DNA of 49,677 nt. It comes from Variovorax sp. (GTDB lineage Bacteria > Pseudomonadota > Gammaproteobacteria > Burkholderiales > Burkholderiaceae_C). Position 1 is the stretch's first letter; each line of letters starts with the position of its first letter. Both the position numbers and the translations under genes were made by a program. The DNA is taken from positions 1 through 49,677 of the forward strand of contig JAGIBP010000025.1 of the NCBI GenBank assembly GCA_017744285.1, read 5' to 3'. The notes under the pieces were generated by a model, which saw nothing but the letters and a program-made list of their open reading frames with translations, was not told where the DNA came from and made no database searches. Shown piece after piece: positions 25,142 to 32,830 of the stretch.

Positions 25142-25918
25142 ATGCCCCAACCTGAGCCTTCGATGGGAACGAAACCACAGTACAGGAAGATCGCGGACAG
25201 CCTTGCCAAGGAGATCCAGTCTGGCCGCTACCCCGTCGGCTCGACACTTCCCACCGAGAAGGAGCTGTGCGAGAGCTTCGGCGTGAGCCGGCACACGGCA
25301 CGCGAGGCGCTGCGCCGCATCGAGGACATGGGGCTCATCACGCGTCGCCAGGGGTCGGGCACCACGGTCGTGGCGAGCACGCCGCCGGTGCGCTACGAAC
25401 AGAGCATCGAGAGCATCGGCGACCTGATGCATCAAAGCAGCGCCAGCCGGCTGCAGGTGGTCGAGTGCATCGAGGTGCCCGACGACTTCAACGAATTCGC
25501 CAGCCAGATCAGCCTGATCACGAAGATGCGCTGCATCCGCGTGCGCTCCATCCGGTACCCGCGCAACGACGTGCGCCCGCTCGCGGTGCAGGACCTCTAT
25601 GCCGCCGTGTACACGGCGGCGCAGGCGCGCAAGCTGCTCAACCCCGACACCGCCGCGCGCGAGATCGTGGCGATGTGCGACACCTCGCGCCTGGACCGCA
25701 TCGAACAGGTGTTCAGCGCCGTGAATCTCGCGGCGCCGGACGCCAAGCTGCTCCATGTGAAGACGGGGCTCGCCGCCTTCCAGACCGTGCGTCACTACTA
25801 CGACCTCGGCTCGCGCCTGGTGGCCGTGAGCCATGCGCTCTACCAGGGCGAGCTCTTCAAGTACGCCTCCACGCTGCGCGGCAGCGCCGCGCAGCGCGGG
25901 ATCAAGGCCGCCGCCTGA
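25142..25918 (+). CDS. GntR-family (HutC/UTRA type) transcriptional regulator
   Basis: A 258-residue HutC-type GntR regulator: winged HTH at residues about 12-78 (YRKIADSLAKEIQSGRYPVGSTLPTEKELCESFGVSRHTAREALRRIEDMGLITRRQGSGT) and a UTRA ligand-binding domain from about 95 to 245. A second in-frame ATG (25163, 251 residues) begins nearer the HTH and is equally possible; neither has a good Shine-Dalgarno. It is the only GntR in the window and the last gene of the maoC operon, so it is the obvious candidate to bind the TGTNCGNACA palindromes at all four divergent promoter regions of the island. I infer repression relieved by a substrate or CoA intermediate. Confidence 0.9.
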   Translation: MPQPEPSMGTKPQYRKIADSLAKEIQSGRYPVGSTLPTEKELCESFGVSRHTAREALRRIEDMGLITRRQGSGTTVVASTPPVRYEQSIESIGDLMHQSSASRLQVVECIEVPDDFNEFASQISLITKMRCIRVRSIRYPRNDVRPLAVQDLYAAVYTAAQARKLLNPDTAAREIVAMCDTSRLDRIEQVFSAVNLAAPDAKLLHVKTGLAAFQTVRHYYDLGSRLVAVSHALYQGELFKYASTLRGSAAQRGIKAAA

Positions 25919-25923
25919 CGTCT

Positions 25924-26565
25924 CTAGGGTCCGGGCGGCGCGGCGCGGGTCCAGCCCTCCTTGTCCACGCGCTGCGCATTGGCCGGTGGGTAGACGTCCC
26001 TCAGCCATTGCGGCCCGCCGTGCGCCACCCAGGCGCCGGTCGCGATGCGTGAGACGGCCACGATGGCGGCGAGGTCCTCGTCCCGCATCGTGTGGCGCGC
26101 CTGCGCGGCCATCACGAGCTGCCCGAGGAATTCTCCGCGCCAGATCATCGGCGCGAACAGCGTCGAGCCCATCCGGGAAGTCTTCAGGTACTGGCGGAAG
26201 GCCCCGTGGTCGTCGGTGTTCTTCAGGATGAGCTTGCGCCGGGTCTGGTAGACATGCCCCGGGTGGCCGCCGTCGATCGGCACCAGCAGGCGCTCCTGCT
26301 CGGCGGGAAAGCCCACGTTGCCCACCAGCATGTGGTACTTGCGGTCCGGCGCGACCATGAAGGCGCCCGCGATGAAGTACTGGCGCTCGCCAGGCCGCAG
26401 CGCGCCCTCCCGCAAATGCGCCTCGCGGTCGCCGAGATGGTCATGGCATGCCCGCGCCAGGATGCGGATCGCGGACTCGGCGCCAGCGGCGTTCAGCGCC
26501 TCCTGGCCGGCCACCTCCATCCAGGCCAGGATGCCCTCGTCGGGCGGCATGTTCCCGGCCGGCAT
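25924..26565 (-). CDS. GAF-domain protein linked to TRAP receptor
   Basis: A 213-residue soluble protein that looks like a single GAF-type sensor domain. Seen: an initial helix (EALNAAGAESAIRILARACHDHLGDREA), a beta core with RQYFIAGAFMVAPDRKYHMLVGNVGF, GHPGHVYQTRRKLILKNT, the GAF-like STLFAPMIWRGEFLGQLVMAAQ and a last helix DEDLAAIVAVSRIATGAW. No output domain is attached. Its ATG directly follows the TGA of the DctP gene (TGAATG), so translation is coupled. It may sense a ligand for the TRAP system or regulate the pathway. Convergent with gntR, six bases apart. Confidence 0.7.
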   Translation of the reverse strand: MPAGNMPPDEGILAWMEVAGQEALNAAGAESAIRILARACHDHLGDREAHLREGALRPGERQYFIAGAFMVAPDRKYHMLVGNVGFPAEQERLLVPIDGGHPGHVYQTRRKLILKNTDDHGAFRQYLKTSRMGSTLFAPMIWRGEFLGQLVMAAQARHTMRDEDLAAIVAVSRIATGAWVAHGGPQWLRDVYPPANAQRVDKEGWTRAAPPGP

Positions 26566-27573
26566 TCAGAGCTTCGCCTTGAAGTCGTTGATCTGCTTGA
26601 CCAGCGCGCGGCCGTCGGTGCCCGCCTTGTCGTTGAGCGAGTACCAGGTGTCGTACACCGGCTTGACGTTCGCCGGGCTGAAGAGCTTGGCGAGTTCCTC
26701 GGGCGGGGCGACGTAGAGCGTCATGCCCGACTTCACCAGCCGGTCGATGTTCTCCTTGGAGAATTGCGCCGCGCGGGCGAAGTGCTCCTGCTCGATCTTG
26801 CGGAATTCCGCCTCCACCAGCGGCTTGAGGTCGGCGGGCAGCTTCGTCCACACCTGCTGGTTCACCACGAACGACCACGGCACGATGGTGCCGATGCGCC
26901 AGATCGACAGCTGCTTGGCGACCGACGCAAAGCCGAAGCCGTTGGCCGTGCCGACCGAGGTCATCACCGCGTCCACGATGCCGCGCTGGAGCGCGGTCGT
27001 GATCTCGCCGAAGGGAATCGGCGTGGGGACGCCGCCGATGGTGCTGATCAGCGTGGCGGCTTCGGTGTTGTGGACCCGGAACTTCTTTCCCGCGAAATCG
27101 GCCACCGTCCTGATCGGCGCCTTGGAGATGATGCATTGCTCCTCGAACACGCCCGTGGCCACCTGGCGCGCGTTGTACTTGGCGGCCCAGACCTTCGCGA
27201 CCTCCGCGCGCAACATCGGGTCGAGCATCTTCTGGTAGGTCTCCTGGTCGGTGATGAGCCCCGGCAAGGCGCCGAAGTTCACCAGGGGCGCCTCCGCACT
27301 GAGCCAGGGCGACACGGCGAACGACGCATCGAGCCGCCCGTCGCGCACGGCCGCGGGCTGTTCGGCCCCTGCCACCAGCGTGTCGTACAGCTCGATCTTC
27401 AGGCGGCCCTGGGTGGCCGCTTCGATGCGCGCGGGCACCGTCTTGATCGTCTCGACGTAGAGGCTGCCCGGGGCGTTGGTGTAGCCGACGGTCCACTTGA
27501 CGTTCTGCGCCATCGCGGCGAGCGGCAGCAGCGCGCCGGCAAGGAGAAGGGTCAATGTGCGCTTGGGTTTCAT
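26566..27573 (-). CDS. TRAP transporter periplasmic solute receptor (DctP/TAXI-like)
   Basis: A 335-residue TRAP receptor with a Sec signal (MKPKRTLTLLLAGALLPLAA, cleavage after MAQ). Seen: VKWTVGYTNAPGSLYVETIKTVPARIEAATQGRLKIELYDTLV, FAGKKFRVHNTEAATLISTIGGVPTPIPFGEITTALQRGIVDAVM (the DctP hallmark region with the carboxylate-binding Arg), and WSFVVNQQVWTKLPADLK. It delivers an organic acid to the DctQM fusion encoded on the other strand. It is the first gene of a two-gene minus-strand unit with the GAF protein. The promoter has a consensus -35 TTGACA and the perfect operator TGTACGTACA. Confidence 0.93.
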   Translation of the reverse strand: MKPKRTLTLLLAGALLPLAAMAQNVKWTVGYTNAPGSLYVETIKTVPARIEAATQGRLKIELYDTLVAGAEQPAAVRDGRLDASFAVSPWLSAEAPLVNFGALPGLITDQETYQKMLDPMLRAEVAKVWAAKYNARQVATGVFEEQCIISKAPIRTVADFAGKKFRVHNTEAATLISTIGGVPTPIPFGEITTALQRGIVDAVMTSVGTANGFGFASVAKQLSIWRIGTIVPWSFVVNQQVWTKLPADLKPLVEAEFRKIEQEHFARAAQFSKENIDRLVKSGMTLYVAPPEELAKLFSPANVKPVYDTWYSLNDKAGTDGRALVKQINDFKAKL

Positions 27574-27612
27574 GGAACAAGCTCCTCGGGGTTCGTGGAT
27601 GGGACTTTAAGA

Positions 27613-27652
27613 TGTACGTACAAATGATCGACCTGCGTGTTGTGAATGTCAA
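27613..27652 (-). promoter_or_regulatory. promoter of DctP unit with GntR-type operator
   Basis: Minus strand: -35 TTGACA (27647-27652), 17-base spacer, -10 GATCAT (27624-27629). The perfect palindrome TGTACGTACA (27613-27622) begins one base after the -10 and would cover the transcription start. Confidence 0.75.
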
Positions 27653-27712
27653 TACAAGGACATACACTGAGCCCCTCGATTCGATCCATGCATCCCGCTA
27701 TTTGTCTGGACA
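27640..27712 (+). promoter_or_regulatory. promoter of enoyl-CoA hydratase gene with GntR-type sites
   Basis: -35 TTGTGA (27640-27645), 17-base spacer, -10 TACACT (27663-27668). A weak site, TGTCAATACA (27647-27656), lies in the spacer. A better one, TGTCTGGACA (27703-27712), ends three bases before the ATG at 27716 and could block elongation or a second start point. Confidence 0.55.
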
Positions 27713-27715
27713 TTC

Positions 27716-28552
27716 ATGCCAAGCACGCCTTTTTCCCTGACCCGCTGGAGCGATGGCGCCGCCGTCCCGGTGCCCGCCGGGCAGCACGTGGCCGTCCTGC
27801 GCGACGGCCCTGTCGCGCACATCGTGCTGAACCGCCCCGAACGCCGCAATGCGCTCGACGCCCCCATGTGGCGTGCCGTCCGCGACGCCGCCCTTCGGAT
27901 CGCAGGCGACACCGACGTCCAGGTCGTGACCCTGCGCGGTGCCGGCGAGCAGGCGTTCTGTGCCGGCGCCGACATCCACGAGTTCGAATCCGTCTATGGC
28001 GCGCCCGCGTCCGCGCGCGCACACAACACCGTGATCCGCGAGGCGCAAGACGCGCTGGCGCGGCTCGATCGGCCAACGATCGCGATGGTCCGGGGCGATT
28101 GCGTGGGCGGCGGCTGCGGCCTCGCGCTCGCGTGCGACCTGCGCTTCGCGGCGTCGGATGCGCGCTTTGCCATTTCGCCGGCTCGCATCGGCGCGGCCTA
28201 CGGCTTTCCCGAAACGCAGCGGCTCGTGGCCACGGTCGGCCCGAGCCGCGCGAAGGATCTGCTCTTCAGCGCCCGCGTCGTCCAGGCCGAAGAGGCGCTG
28301 CGCATGGGCCTGGCGGACCGTCTCGCCGCGCCCGCGGGCCTCGACGCGGAGGTCGCACGCTACGTCCAGGGGCTGCTGAAGAACTCGTCGCAGTCGATCT
28401 CGCTGATGAAGTCGATGGTCCATGCCGCGTTCACGGCCGACGCGGACGCGCTGGCCCGCATCGAGCAGGCGTACGACCAGAGCTTTCACGGCACGCATTT
28501 CCGGGAGGGCTACACGGCCTTCATCGAGAAGCGCGCGCCGCGCTTTCGCTGA
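27716..28552 (+). CDS. enoyl-CoA hydratase/isomerase family protein
   Basis: A 278-residue crotonase-fold protein. Seen: VAHIVLNRPERRNALDAPMW, the oxyanion-hole segment LRGAGEQAFCAGADIHEFESVYG, the second oxyanion strand MVRGDCVGGGCGLALACDLRFAASDARFAISPARIGAAYGFPETQRLVATVG, and a C-terminal trimerisation helix. At the usual first catalytic Glu position the sequence reads VGGGCGLALACDL, without Glu, while the PARIGAAYG segment holds Ala-Ala-Tyr at the second. It is therefore a crotonase relative with non-standard acid/base residues, perhaps not a simple hydratase. Single-gene unit divergent from dctP. Confidence 0.85.
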   Translation: MPSTPFSLTRWSDGAAVPVPAGQHVAVLRDGPVAHIVLNRPERRNALDAPMWRAVRDAALRIAGDTDVQVVTLRGAGEQAFCAGADIHEFESVYGAPASARAHNTVIREAQDALARLDRPTIAMVRGDCVGGGCGLALACDLRFAASDARFAISPARIGAAYGFPETQRLVATVGPSRAKDLLFSARVVQAEEALRMGLADRLAAPAGLDAEVARYVQGLLKNSSQSISLMKSMVHAAFTADADALARIEQAYDQSFHGTHFREGYTAFIEKRAPRFR

Positions 28553-28570
28553 CGTGCGCGGCGCGGGGTC

Positions 28571-29986
28571 CTAGCGGCCGGCCTGCACGACGTCCAGCAG
28601 CGGCGCCAGCAGCGCGGGCGGGAAGTCCCGCGACATCGCGGCCTCGTCCGCCAGCAACGTGCGCGCCGCTTCCAGGGCGGCCGCGAGCCGCCCCTCGGCC
28701 ACGCCGCCGTAGGCCATGAGGTTGGCGGCCTTGTGCAGGACGGCCGCCGCGTCCAGCGGCCGCTCGGGGTCGCCCAGCGCATCCGCCACCTCGTGGCGCA
28801 GTTCTCGCCCGTCGGAAAGCCGCATCGTCACGCGCGCGCCGTAGTGGCGCGGATAGGCGCGATCGATCCGCGGGTCCGCCGCCACCTCGACACGGCGCGC
28901 CGCCTCGCGCAGATCGGGCCGTTCGATGCAGGCGTCATCGAAGTGCGAAGGCGAGAGCGGCCCCAGCGCGGCCGCCGCCGCGACGCAGTACTGCAGCGAG
29001 AACTTGGCCTCGGTCCGGGTGCGCGGCTCCGGGTTGTCGCAGATGGTGACCGCATCGCCAAAGCTCTCGACCCGCGCCTGCACGAAAGGAATCGGGCGAT
29101 GGCCCAGCGCTGCTCGCAGCGCGAGCACGCCATCGATCGTCGCGTGGGTGTGGCGGCAGGCGGGCCAGGGCTTGAAGGAGGTCTCTTCGATCAACCACGC
29201 GTCGGCCGGCGACAGCACCGCATCCGGATGCCCGTCGCGGCACAGGCCGGCGAAGAAGCCCCGCTCGCCTTCGAGGATCGCAGAGGCGCCGGTGAAGCCC
29301 GCCGTTGCCAGCGACGCCGAGTTCAGCCCCGCCCAGCCGGCATGCGCCGTATGAAGCTGCTTGGACATCACCGGCTCCAGCCGGCACTGCCAGAGGCCGG
29401 CGGCCTGGGTGCCGGCATTGCCCAGGGCCCAGAGGGTCTGCGCGTCGTCCAGCGCGAGCAGATCGGCCGCCGCGGCCGCTGCGCCGAAGGTGCCGCAGGT
29501 CGCGGTGGTGTGCCAGTGGTGGTAGTGGGTGCGGCCCACGGCCCGGCCGATGCGGATCATGACTTCGTAGCCGCGCACCACCGCATCGAGCACCTGGCCG
29601 GCGCTGCGGGGGCGTTGGCGCGCGAGCAGCGCGAGCGGCGGCATGACGGCCGGCCCGGGATGCAGGATTCCCTGCCGGTCGAGATCGTCCATCTCCTCGA
29701 TGTTCGCGGGGCCGGCATCGAGCAGCAGCGCATGGAAAGGGTCGCGCACGGTCCCGAGCAGCGCCGGCACGGCGGCGCCCTCGATCGGCGGCCGCCACCG
29801 CGCGATGGCCTGGGCGGCCGGCGCACGGGCCGCCGCCGCCACGCAGCCCATCCAGTCGATCCAGTGCAGCAGCGCGCGGCGGCGGCACGCGAGCGCCACC
29901 GGACGGCGGCACAGTGCGACGAGGCCGGCCGTCAGCGACGCTGATGGGGCGTGCTGCCGCGAGGGTTCGGGCGTGGCCGGATTCAA
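28571..29986 (-). CDS. MmgE/PrpD family protein (second copy), TTG start
   Basis: A 471-residue MmgE/PrpD-family protein. Seen: HWIDWMGCVAAAARAPAAQAIARW near the start, DAGPANIEEMDDLDRQGILHPGPAVMPPLALLARQ in the conserved active-site region, GYEVMIRIGRAVGRTHYHHWHTTATCGTFGAAAAAADLL, and the C-terminal SFKPWPACRHTHATIDGVLAL. It starts at a TTG directly after the amidase stop (TAG-TTG), with AGGAGG eight bases before the TTG; no ATG is near. Last gene of the ligase-amidase-MmgE operon. It is distantly related to the copy at 17456 and probably acts on a different intermediate. Confidence 0.87.
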   Translation of the reverse strand: MNPATPEPSRQHAPSASLTAGLVALCRRPVALACRRRALLHWIDWMGCVAAAARAPAAQAIARWRPPIEGAAVPALLGTVRDPFHALLLDAGPANIEEMDDLDRQGILHPGPAVMPPLALLARQRPRSAGQVLDAVVRGYEVMIRIGRAVGRTHYHHWHTTATCGTFGAAAAAADLLALDDAQTLWALGNAGTQAAGLWQCRLEPVMSKQLHTAHAGWAGLNSASLATAGFTGASAILEGERGFFAGLCRDGHPDAVLSPADAWLIEETSFKPWPACRHTHATIDGVLALRAALGHRPIPFVQARVESFGDAVTICDNPEPRTRTEAKFSLQYCVAAAAALGPLSPSHFDDACIERPDLREAARRVEVAADPRIDRAYPRHYGARVTMRLSDGRELRHEVADALGDPERPLDAAAVLHKAANLMAYGGVAEGRLAAALEAARTLLADEAAMSRDFPPALLAPLLDVVQAGR

Positions 29987-31285
29987 CTAGGTCGCCTCCT
30001 CGATGTCGCGCGCGATGCGCGCCGCCTGGCGAAGCAGGCGCCAGTCGCCCGCGCGCACGCCGACGAGCTGCACGCCCACCGGCAGTTCGCCCTCGCCGAC
30101 CGGCACCGGCAGGCTGATCGCCGGGCCGCCGGTGAAGTTCGCGAGTGCCGTGAGATCCGCCTGATGGGCCGGAACCGGCGCGTCGAACCTGAACGACGTC
30201 TGCGGCGCGGTCGGCAGCAGCAGCATCTCGTGTTCGCGCTGCAGATCGGCGAGGCGCACGCCCGCGTCGATGACCACGCCGAGCGCCCGCGCGAGATCCG
30301 TGGCGCTCTTGCGGCCTGCATAGTCCAGCAGGGCGCGCAGATCGGCCGGCACGTCGTTCGCGCGCTGCGCGAGCACGGGGCCCAGCAGCCCGAGCAGTTC
30401 CGCCTCGCACAGCAGCAGGCCGGCGCGGCGCACCGCACCGAAATCGTGGAAGGAGAGGTCGACCTCCCGCAGCGTCCAGCCGCGCGAGCGCAGGCGGGCG
30501 AGCGTGCGCTCGAAGGCCCGCGCGACGACGTCCGTCAGGCCCAGCTGCCCGGGCTTCGCGGGGACGGCCAGGTGCATCGGAAGCGGCTCTGCGCCGTCCT
30601 GCGGGCCACCGGGGGTGCGCGCGAACGCAAAGGCCTGCGTCACGTCGTCGACCGAGCGCGCGAGGATGCCCACGTGGTCCAGCAGCCTGCACAAGGGCAC
30701 GACTCCGTCAGTGGAGATCTCGCCGAAGCTCGGCTTGAAGCCGACCACGCCGCAGTACGCGGCCGGAATGCGCACCGAGCCCATGGTGTCCGTGCCCAGC
30801 GCGATCGCGCACAGGCCCGCGGCCACCGCCGCGCCCGATCCGCCGCTGGAGCCGCCGGGCGTGAAGCCCGCGCGGCGCGGGTTCTCGCAATCGCCGAAAT
30901 CCGCGTTGCGGTTGGTGGCCCCCAGTGCCATCGGGCTCATGTTGAGCTTGCCCAACGCCACGAGGCCAGCCGCCTTGAGCCGGCGCACCACCGGCGCGTC
31001 CGCGGGCTCGGGCGCGGCGTTCAGGGCCCGCAGTCCGGCATGCGACGGGAACCCGGCCAACGCGATGTTGTCCTTGACCGCGAAGCCGATGCCCGCCAGG
31101 GCGCCGCCCGTCGCCTCACCCGCGCAGTCGTCCTCGGTCTGCGCGACATAGGCGCGCAAGCGGGGGTTCTCCTGCGCGATCCGGGCGCGCTGCGCGGCGA
31201 TCAGTTCGCTGCCGCGCCAGAGGCCGCGTGCGATGCCCTGCGCCTGCTCGCAGGCCGTGGCCGAGAGCGCGTCATGCAGCCTCAT
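29987..31285 (-). CDS. amidase (amidase-signature family)
   Basis: A 432-residue amidase-signature hydrolase. The Ser-cisSer-Lys triad is visible: Lys71 in GFAVKDNIALAG, Ser146 in TPGGSSGGSGAA and the nucleophile Ser170 in GTDTMGSVRIPA. The region GKLNMSPMALGATNRNADFG is also typical. Cytoplasmic; hydrolyses a carboxamide to acid and ammonia, though some members act on ureas or allophanate. It lies four bases downstream of the acyl-CoA ligase and is followed immediately by the second MmgE gene. The context suggests it frees the acid that the ligase or CoA-transferases then activate, possibly a dicarboxylic monoamide. Confidence 0.92.
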   Translation of the reverse strand: MRLHDALSATACEQAQGIARGLWRGSELIAAQRARIAQENPRLRAYVAQTEDDCAGEATGGALAGIGFAVKDNIALAGFPSHAGLRALNAAPEPADAPVVRRLKAAGLVALGKLNMSPMALGATNRNADFGDCENPRRAGFTPGGSSGGSGAAVAAGLCAIALGTDTMGSVRIPAAYCGVVGFKPSFGEISTDGVVPLCRLLDHVGILARSVDDVTQAFAFARTPGGPQDGAEPLPMHLAVPAKPGQLGLTDVVARAFERTLARLRSRGWTLREVDLSFHDFGAVRRAGLLLCEAELLGLLGPVLAQRANDVPADLRALLDYAGRKSATDLARALGVVIDAGVRLADLQREHEMLLLPTAPQTSFRFDAPVPAHQADLTALANFTGGPAISLPVPVGEGELPVGVQLVGVRAGDWRLLRQAARIARDIEEAT

Positions 31286-31289
31286 GGCG

Positions 31290-32678
31290 TCAGCGCTTGT
31301 CCAGGAGGCGCACCGGCTTCTGCCGCACCTCCACGCCCGTGAGCGCCGCGAGGCTGCGCGGCGCGACCAGTTCCACCTCGACCTCGACACCGAGCTTTCG
31401 CTTCAGGAGCTGGCGCGCTGCCGACAGCCGCTCGGCGCTCGACGCCTGCGCGCATTCCACGCTCACCAGAAGCGCCTCGCGGCCGGAGTCCTCGCGCGTG
31501 AGCGTGCAGATGTATTCGCCGTTGAATCCTTCGACGTCCACCAGGATCGACGCGAGCGCCTGGGGAAACACGTTGATGCCGCGCAGCTTCACCATGCTGT
31601 CGCTGCGGCCGAGAAAGCCTTCCATGCGGCGGAAGGGCAGGTTCAGGCGCGAAGGACCCGGCAGCACGCGCGTCACGTCGTGCGTGTTGAAGCGGATGAT
31701 CGGGAAGATGTCGGACGTGAACAGGCACGTCACGATCAGGTCGCCCGCATCCCCCGCAGCCACCGGACGGCCGCTGTCGACGTCGCAGATCTCCAGCCAG
31801 TGCGCGTCTTCCATCATGTGCATGCCGTCGTGGTCGGGCCCTTCGGCGCCGATGAGGCCGGTGTCGCCCACGCCATACCAGTCGAACAGTTCGACGCCGC
31901 CCCACGCCTGCGACAGGGCCTGCCGGGCGTCCTTGGCGAGATGGCCCGAGATCATGCGCACCGGGATGTCGCGTCCCGGCACCAGGCCGTTCTCGCGGGC
32001 CACGTCGGCCAGGCGCTTGATGTAGTCCGCGAAGCCGAGGATGACGGTGGCGCCGAACTGCCGCATGTATTCCACCTGCTTGGCCGAGGGCGTCTCCACG
32101 CCCGTGCCGGCGGGGAAGTACACCGCGCCGGTGTAGTGGGTCACGGCCTCGCGGATGTAATGGCCGCCATTGACCGGGCCGTGACCGTAGACGGAGTGCA
32201 CCATGTCCGTCGGCCGCATGCCCTGCAGCAGGTAGGCGCGCGCCAGGAGCAGGTTGTGCACTTCGCGCGAGCGCGGACTGAACAGCAAGGGCTGCGGCCG
32301 GCCCGTGGTGCCGCTGGTGGCGTGCAGCACCATTGGATGGATCGCACCGTCGACCGGGATGTCGCGCCCGTGGTGGTCCCCGAGCGGCGGGCAGCGTTCG
32401 AGCGACGCCATGATCTCTTCCTTGCCGAAGGGGGGCAGCTTGTGCAGGTCCGCGAGCGAGGCGATGTCCGCCGGACGCACGCCCGCGTCGCCCCACAGGC
32501 GCTGGTAGAACGGGATCTCCCAGGCCCGGCGAAGCTGGCGCGCGAAGAGCGCCTCCTGATGCGCGCGCAGCACTTGCGGCGGCATGCCGGCAAAGCGTTC
32601 GAGAAACTGCGCGCCGATCGGAAACTCGCGCATCAGCGACGGGATATCCACGGCTTCGAAGTAGGACAGGTGCTTCAT
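31290..32678 (-). CDS. AMP-forming acyl-CoA ligase (PaaK-like)
   Basis: A 462-residue adenylate-forming enzyme close to the phenylacetate-CoA ligase (PaaK) group. Seen: the N-terminal RQLRRAWEIPFYQRLWGDAGV, the P-loop-like ATSGTTGRPQPLLFS (residues about 131-145), YGVGDTGLIGAEG, and the C-terminal hinge FRRMEGFLGRSDSMVKLRGINVFPQALASIL. It makes an acyl-CoA from acid, ATP and CoA. First gene of a three-gene minus-strand unit (ligase, amidase, MmgE), divergent from the second CaiB gene with GntR-type operators between. Aromatic or short acids are possible substrates; sequence alone does not decide. Confidence 0.9.
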   Translation of the reverse strand: MKHLSYFEAVDIPSLMREFPIGAQFLERFAGMPPQVLRAHQEALFARQLRRAWEIPFYQRLWGDAGVRPADIASLADLHKLPPFGKEEIMASLERCPPLGDHHGRDIPVDGAIHPMVLHATSGTTGRPQPLLFSPRSREVHNLLLARAYLLQGMRPTDMVHSVYGHGPVNGGHYIREAVTHYTGAVYFPAGTGVETPSAKQVEYMRQFGATVILGFADYIKRLADVARENGLVPGRDIPVRMISGHLAKDARQALSQAWGGVELFDWYGVGDTGLIGAEGPDHDGMHMMEDAHWLEICDVDSGRPVAAGDAGDLIVTCLFTSDIFPIIRFNTHDVTRVLPGPSRLNLPFRRMEGFLGRSDSMVKLRGINVFPQALASILVDVEGFNGEYICTLTREDSGREALLVSVECAQASSAERLSAARQLLKRKLGVEVEVELVAPRSLAALTGVEVRQKPVRLLDKR

Positions 32679-32692
32679 GGTTCCTGCAATGT

Positions 32693-32732
32693 TGTACCGA
32701 CATATTCTTGATCGCGACTTCAACAAATGCAA
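32693..32732 (-). promoter_or_regulatory. promoter of ligase-amidase-MmgE operon with GntR-type site
   Basis: Minus strand: -35 TTGCAT (32727-32732), 17-base spacer, -10 AAGAAT (32704-32709). The near-consensus site TGTACCGACA (plus-strand reading, 32693-32702) begins one base past the -10, the same geometry as at three other island promoters. Confidence 0.6.
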
Positions 32733-32748
32733 GAATCTCTCCAGCAGA

Positions 32749-32788
32749 TTCGATCGATTTTTACGGACGTCCATAATTTGTATGGACA
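32749..32788 (+). promoter_or_regulatory. promoter of second CaiB gene with GntR-type site
   Basis: -35 TTCGAT (32749-32754), 17-base spacer, -10 CATAAT (32772-32777). The operator TGTATGGACA (32779-32788) starts one base after the -10. A GGACGTCC palindrome (32765-32772) overlaps the spacer and the -10 edge. Confidence 0.6.
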
Positions 32789-32830
32789 TCTTTCCCTACT
32801 CATCAAGGACCGCGAAAGGGTCGCACGCGC

